This document shows positions 5,857 through 9,286 of a stretch of DNA of 9,286 bases, piece after piece. Origin of the DNA: Ruminococcus sp. CAG:488 (GTDB taxonomy: Bacteria > Bacillota > Clostridia > Oscillospirales > Acutalibacteraceae); assembly GCA_000434055.1 (NCBI GenBank), contig HF999643.1:106200-115485 (forward strand), read 5' to 3'. Both the position numbers and the translations under genes were made by a program. Positions within the stretch are counted from its first letter, which is position 1. Each line of letters opens with the position of its first letter. Below the pieces are notes generated by a model. The model saw nothing but the letters and a program-made list of their open reading frames with translations, was not told the origin of the DNA and ran no database searches.

Positions 5857-6465
5857 ATATTCAAGTATTGTCTTGATCGCCGATGCGGCAACGATAAATA
5901 TTAAATTCCTGAAAAAAGATTTGTAGTAAACGGCAAATCCGTAATTCAGGAATTTTGTCGTTTTTGAGATGCTTTTCATAATGTATTCGGACATGTTAAT
6001 GCTCTCACGGCAGCATAGCACAATCGACAAAAGGCATAGCGTTCCGTAAGGAAAAATCATTATTATGCAGTAGCCGAGACCCTTTAGCGTGTATTCGGTG
6101 TATAGGAAATAAGAGATACAACCGACAATGTAGCCGTAAATAAGCGGCATTGCGTTTGTTAAAAGAGAACCGAACACAGAAAGTCCGAGAAAAAATATAA
6201 TAATCAAAAATACAATAGGAAAGATTAAATATATTAAAAACTCCGACCCGACTGAGGTTATATCTCTGCTTAAAATAACCGATGTAAAGTAGTCGGTTAT
6301 TCTCAAAAAGAGCTTACCCTCCCCTTTTCCGCCGACACATCCGGAAATGATTCCCGCAAACGTAAATATTACAGGGATTATTATTTTCCAATTTGAAAGA
6401 AAATCATTCACTTTTATACTGTATTTGTGAAGATTAAGTGTTTTCTTTGTTCCGATTACAGCCAT
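5830..6465 (-). CDS. spoIIM: SpoIIM-like (stage II sporulation protein M) membrane protein
   Basis: A 211-residue integral membrane protein with about five hydrophobic spans near residues 27-45, 76-98, 104-122, 130-152 and 186-208, and a short Lys-containing cytoplasmic N-terminus. Length, span number, the Gly/Phe-rich second and third helices (FFLGLSVFGSLL, LIYGYIVGC) and the following FPYGTLCLL segment fit the SpoIIM/DUF95 family. SpoIIM assembles with SpoIID and SpoIIP at the septum to drive septal peptidoglycan remodelling and engulfment. Proximity to a Xer recombinase gene and sigG in the same window supports a sporulation role. The ATG at 6463-6465 has AAAGGAG (6476-6482) upstream on the minus strand. 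The gene converges on the recombinase gene and overlaps it by 27 bases. Homology is judged from topology and remembered pattern, not an alignment; a generic DUF95 membrane protein is the alternative. Confidence 0.68.
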   Translation of the reverse strand: MAVIGTKKTLNLHKYSIKVNDFLSNWKIIIPVIFTFAGIISGCVGGKGEGKLFLRITDYFTSVILSRDITSVGSEFLIYLIFPIVFLIIIFFLGLSVFGSLLTNAMPLIYGYIVGCISYFLYTEYTLKGLGYCIIMIFPYGTLCLLSIVLCCRESINMSEYIMKSISKTTKFLNYGFAVYYKSFFRNLIFIVAASAIKTILEYLFGGLFTF

Positions 6466-6504
6466 AGCTTGTCAACTCCTTTGTAAAGGCTATGCCGAAT
6501 AGAA

Positions 6505-6538
6505 TAAAAAAATACCGCAAATCATATGATCTGCGGTA
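6505..6538 (-). terminator. Intrinsic terminator of the GH35 gene
   Basis: Read on the minus strand, TACCGCA and TGCGGTA (6532-6538 with 6513-6519) form a 7-bp stem. It is extended inside by ATCAT/ATGAT after one mismatch, and is followed by seven U residues (6506-6512). It lies 28 bases after the beta-galactosidase stop and separates it from the SpoIIM-like gene. There is no U-tract in the plus direction, so it works one way only. Confidence 0.85.
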
Positions 6539-6565
6539 AAAAATCAATTTTTCAGGCGGTTTTGT

Positions 6566-8317
6566 TTATCCTAAATCGGGTTTATCAAGGAATGTTACAA
6601 AGCTTCTGTCCGAGTGATCGGTTTCAAAAACAACGATTTCATTATCACCTTTTTTGAGCATCGGAGCAGGAACATAAAGCGTTTTCTGCGGACCCGCCGG
6701 ATTATAATAACGTCCGATATTGAAGCCGTTGACAAATACAACGCCCTTTGTGAAGCCGTCAAGACGCATAAAAGTGTCGTGCGGTTCTCCCTCAATTTTG
6801 AGCGTGCCTTTAAGGAACGAGGCGGTTTTTACATCTCCGCTTTCACGCTTGTATTCAAGCAATGAAATGTTATCAAGCGGCAGCGGATACATATCCCATC
6901 CGAAATGATATTGGAGATTGAATCTGACGCCCTTGACGCCCTTTCTGTCCATTATTTTCGGTCCGTAGTTAACTCTGCCCATATTCTCGCAAAGTATGTC
7001 TATGCGGCAATTCTCGCTTTTTTCGAGCGAAAAGCTGACCGGCTCGCCTTCTCTTGTGCGCTCATAATAGCCCCTATATTTTCCGTCAATGAAAACAACA
7101 GCTCTGTCATGGACTGAATCAAACTTAATTTCCGCCTCATCTCTCGGACCGTCAACTGTTGTTGAATAAAGCGTGAAGCCGTAATACTGACTGATATCCT
7201 CCATGAACTGAGGCGCGGCTGAGTGAACAGGCTTTGCAAGAAGCTTCGCCGCATCAAAAATACTGCATCTCTCGTCTAATTCAAGCTTACCGTAAGCGGC
7301 TTTTTCGGAATTTTTAACCGTCAGCTCAGGAAGGCTGCCGAAACGTTCTTCTATTATTTTTCTGACCTCAAAATAAGCCGGAGTAAGGTCGCCTGCCTCG
7401 GAAAGCAGTGCATTATAATCATAGCTTGTTATTGTAGGCTCATATTTATCGTAGTAATTTGCACCGTTCATATAGCCGAAATTTGTTCCTCCGTGGAACA
7501 TATAAAAATTCAGCGATGCTCCGCAGTCGATCATGTCCTTGAAAAGCTTAGCAACCTCCTTCGAGTCTCTGACGTGGTGCTTTTCATACCAGTGATCGAA
7601 CCAGCCGACCCAGTATTCTCCGCACATCAACGGCTGATCCGGTCTGAAATCGTTTAGAACCTTGAAATTTTCATTAGGACGTGATCCGAAGTTTGCAACG
7701 CACGGATATTCGGGCAGTGTGCCGCCCTGAAGCATCGAGCTGCTCGCACCGTCGGATGTGAACAGCAGGCAGTCTACACCGGCATTCTTGTAGATCTCGG
7801 CGATTCTTTGCATATATTCGTGGTCGTCACCGTAGCTGCCGTATTCGTTTTCAATCTGCATCATTATGATGTTTCCGCCGTTTGTTGAAAGCTTCGGAAC
7901 AATGCGCCCGAGAAGCTCGTTATAGTATCGCTCAACCTTTGAAATGAACAGCTCATCATTACAGCGAATTGTCAAATTCGGATAATTGAGAAGCCATGCA
8001 GGCAGTCCGCCCATCTCCCATTCGGCGCAGATATACGGACCCGGACGGAGAATAACATTCAGTCCAAGCTCTTTGGCAATGTCGATATATGCTTCAAGAT
8101 CAAGCATACCGGAAAAGTCAAAAACATTTTCTTTCGGTTCGTGAAGATTCCAGCAGGTATATGTTTCAACGGTGTTGAAGCCACATTCCTTTAGCTTTAA
8201 AAGGCGATCATGCCAGTATTCTCTCGGAATCCTGAAATAGTGCATTGCGCCTGAAATTATAGTATATTCCTCCCCGTCAAGGAAGAATTTGTTGCCTTTA
8301 TATGTCAGTATTGCCAT
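6566..8317 (-). CDS. GH35 beta-galactosidase
   Basis: A glycoside hydrolase family 35 enzyme of 583 residues that removes terminal beta-galactose from oligosaccharides or galactans by a retaining mechanism. The (beta/alpha)8 catalytic domain covers about 8-330: SGAMHYFRIPREYW (22-35), NTVETYTCWNLHEP (48-61), RPGPYICAEWEMGGLP (91-106), the acid/base Glu158 in QIENEYG (154-160), the nucleophile Glu234 in CGEYW (232-236), and FHGGTNFGYMNG (274-285). Two beta-sandwich regions follow, at about 380-480 and 495-575, ending in the typical FVNGFNIGRYYN block (528-539). No signal peptide is present, so it is cytoplasmic and acts on imported substrates. GAGGTGA (8322-8328) precedes the ATG. It has its own promoter and terminator and is probably monocistronic; no transporter or regulator gene is adjacent in the window. 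Confidence 0.95.
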   Translation of the reverse strand: MAILTYKGNKFFLDGEEYTIISGAMHYFRIPREYWHDRLLKLKECGFNTVETYTCWNLHEPKENVFDFSGMLDLEAYIDIAKELGLNVILRPGPYICAEWEMGGLPAWLLNYPNLTIRCNDELFISKVERYYNELLGRIVPKLSTNGGNIIMMQIENEYGSYGDDHEYMQRIAEIYKNAGVDCLLFTSDGASSSMLQGGTLPEYPCVANFGSRPNENFKVLNDFRPDQPLMCGEYWVGWFDHWYEKHHVRDSKEVAKLFKDMIDCGASLNFYMFHGGTNFGYMNGANYYDKYEPTITSYDYNALLSEAGDLTPAYFEVRKIIEERFGSLPELTVKNSEKAAYGKLELDERCSIFDAAKLLAKPVHSAAPQFMEDISQYYGFTLYSTTVDGPRDEAEIKFDSVHDRAVVFIDGKYRGYYERTREGEPVSFSLEKSENCRIDILCENMGRVNYGPKIMDRKGVKGVRFNLQYHFGWDMYPLPLDNISLLEYKRESGDVKTASFLKGTLKIEGEPHDTFMRLDGFTKGVVFVNGFNIGRYYNPAGPQKTLYVPAPMLKKGDNEIVVFETDHSDRSFVTFLDKPDLG

Positions 8318-8334
8318 AAAATCACCTCGTGAGT

Positions 8335-8363
8335 ATTATACAGAAAAATTGATATGAGGTCAA
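8335..8363 (-). promoter_or_regulatory. Sigma-A promoter of the GH35 gene
   Basis: On the minus strand the -35 box is TTGACC (8358-8363) and the -10 box is TATAAT (8335-8340), separated by exactly 17 bases. The expected start near 8328 would leave a leader of only about 11 bases, almost entirely the ribosome binding site. It sits immediately after the terminator of the flavoprotein gene. Confidence 0.78.
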
Positions 8364-8365
8364 TT
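8347..8365. repeat. Inverted repeat spanning the GH35 -35 box (candidate operator)
   Basis: AATTGA (8347-8352) and TCAATT (8360-8365) are exact reverse complements separated by 7 bases, and the right half covers most of the -35 hexamer. A repressor bound here would block RNA polymerase, which would suit a sugar-inducible gene. The half-sites are short and A/T-rich, so chance is a real alternative. Confidence 0.35.
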
Positions 8366-8371
8366 GTTAAA

Positions 8372-8405
8372 TAAAAAAGACTTCTCAAAATCGGAGAAGT
8401 CTTTT
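8372..8405 (-). terminator. Intrinsic terminator of the thioredoxin-reductase-like gene
   Basis: GACTTCTC (8379-8386) pairs perfectly with GAGAAGTC (8394-8401) around a 7-base loop, and the stem can extend by four A-U pairs to 12 bp. On the minus strand it ends in six U residues (8373-8378). It lies 14 bases after the flavoprotein stop. The mirrored CTTTT on the plus side is shorter, and no plus-strand gene leads into it. Confidence 0.9.
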
Positions 8406-8419
8406 GCAACCGTAATCAA

Positions 8420-9286
8420 TTATTCTATAGAATCAATGTAGTCGCACGCTGCGAGGGCTGCTGTTGCTCCGTCGGAGGCGGCGGTCGTAACCTGACGAAT
8501 TTTTTTCGTGCGGCAGTCGCCGGCAACAAAAATTCCCCTGGTTGCCGATTCACAGGTTTCATCAATAACTGCGTAGCCTCTGCCGTCAAGCTCAATTACA
8601 TTTTTAAACGCTTCATTCTGCGGGATAAGACCTATGGCAATGAAAAGTCCGTCAACAGAAAGCTCTCTGCTCTCCCCTGCCGAATCTTTTATTACAATTC
8701 CCCTAAGCTCCGAATCGCCGACGAAGGATTCAACCGTAACTCCCGTTATTACCTCCACATTTTCAAGCTTATAAAGCTGATCCGAAAGCTTCTTTTCGCC
8801 TGTCAGAAAATCAAGATTCTGAACAACGTAAACTTTTTTTGCAAGGTCGGAAAGCAAAATTGCCTCCTGTAAAGCGGAATTTCCTCCGCCGACAACAGCA
8901 ACGGTCTTGTTCTTATAGAAAGCTCCGTCGCATACGGCGCAGAATGAAATTCCTTCACCGACGTATTTCTCTTCGTCTTTAATGCCGAGCATACGGTGTT
9001 TTGCGCCTGTAGCAATGATTACAGCCTTGCATTGATATTCGCTGTCGTCTGTTACAACTGTTTTAATGTCGCCGTCCTTGATTTCAAGCACTTCGCATGA
9101 CTCGACATCTGCTCCCTGCTCGAGCACCTGTTCAACAAGCTTTTCCGCAAATTCATTACCGGTAAGGCTTATAAAGCCGGGAATGTTCTCGACCTTTGGG
9201 GAAAAGGTTATCTGTCCGCCAAAAGTCTCTTTTTCTATTACAAGCGTTTTTTTATTTGCCCTGCAAGCATACAGAGCGGCGGTCAG
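8420..9286 (-). CDS. trxB: Thioredoxin-reductase-type FAD/NAD(P)-binding flavoprotein, N-terminus cut by window edge
   Basis: The visible 288 residues lack only about 15 N-terminal residues (the first FAD GxGxxG loop) compared with usual TrxB proteins. The open frame continues from 9127 (a GTG that is internal) to the window edge. Numbered from the edge, FAD-domain sequence FGGQITFSPKVENIPGF is at 22-38. The redox-active disulfide CAVCDG has cysteines at about 116 and 119. The pyridine-nucleotide loop VVGGGNSALQEA is at about 131-142. The C-terminal FAD motif GDCRTKKIRQVTTAASDG is at about 252-269. It would reduce thioredoxin or a related disulfide protein. The segment after the nucleotide loop reads VVQNLDFLTGEKK (about 154-166), where NADPH-dependent enzymes have HRRxxxR, so the reductant may be NADH or something else. 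It ends in a strong terminator. Confidence 0.85.
   Translation of the reverse strand: MTAALYACRANKKTLVIEKETFGGQITFSPKVENIPGFISLTGNEFAEKLVEQVLEQGADVESCEVLEIKDGDIKTVVTDDSEYQCKAVIIATGAKHRMLGIKDEEKYVGEGISFCAVCDGAFYKNKTVAVVGGGNSALQEAILLSDLAKKVYVVQNLDFLTGEKKLSDQLYKLENVEVITGVTVESFVGDSELRGIVIKDSAGESRELSVDGLFIAIGLIPQNEAFKNVIELDGRGYAVIDETCESATRGIFVAGDCRTKKIRQVTTAASDGATAALAACDYIDSIE

Noticed and set aside
5850..5866. Short palindrome GAATAAATATTC after the recombinase as a terminator
   Set aside because: It has only five A/T-rich pairs, a two-base loop and no U-tract.
6487..6514. Possible sigma-E promoter for the SpoIIM-like gene (GGTATT ... CATAGCCT on the minus strand)
   Set aside because: The -10 box matches about 6 of 8 bases, but the implied start would fall inside the ribosome binding site and the -35 would overlap the terminator U-tract, so it is not credible.
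8420..9127. Flavoprotein gene starting at the GTG at 9125-9127
   Set aside because: The same frame continues upstream to the window edge with typical TrxB sequence (FGGQITFSPKVENIPGF), so this GTG is an internal valine.

Overview
The window looks like chromosomal DNA from an endospore-forming, low-to-moderate GC Gram-positive bacterium of the class Clostridia. A gut or rumen Oscillospirales-type anaerobe is my guess, not something the sequence proves. The support is a clear sporulation sigma factor G, a SpoIIM-like engulfment protein, AGGAGG-type ribosome binding sites, consensus sigma-A promoters, and a cytoplasmic GH35 beta-galactosidase typical of carbohydrate-fermenting gut Firmicutes. 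No tRNA, rRNA, CRISPR array or insertion sequence was found.

Layout, plus strand (1-5856): the glycine-rich tail of a truncated gene (1-75); an MreB/Mbl-type actin homologue (136-1170) closely followed by a small alpha/beta hydrolase (1173-1904); a GT2 glycosyltransferase behind a perfect sigma-A promoter (1999-2907); sigG (2961-3731), whose Shine-Dalgarno is buried in a hairpin; an uncharacterised protein resembling the guanidine-modifying-enzyme (GME) fold (3832-4626) with its own promoter; a 243-base intergenic stretch holding a terminator, a perfect dyad and a strong promoter; and a XerC/XerD-type tyrosine recombinase (4870-5856).

Layout, minus strand (5830-9286): a SpoIIM-like five-span membrane protein that converges on and overlaps the recombinase by 27 bases (5830-6465); a GH35 beta-galactosidase with its own promoter and terminator (6566-8317); and the 3' part of a thioredoxin-reductase-type flavoprotein running off the right edge (8420-9286).

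Together, MreB, SigG, the Xer recombinase and SpoIIM make this a cell-envelope, chromosome and sporulation neighbourhood with housekeeping genes mixed in. The most notable signal is the sigG leader. A vegetative-type promoter drives the gene just upstream, and an inverted repeat pairs exactly with the sigG ribosome binding site. This resembles the RBS-occluding hairpin known in the Bacillus subtilis sigG leader, but here it sits downstream of a glycosyltransferase instead of sigE. I did not find a clearly new multi-gene system. The least understood gene is the GME-like protein next to sigG.
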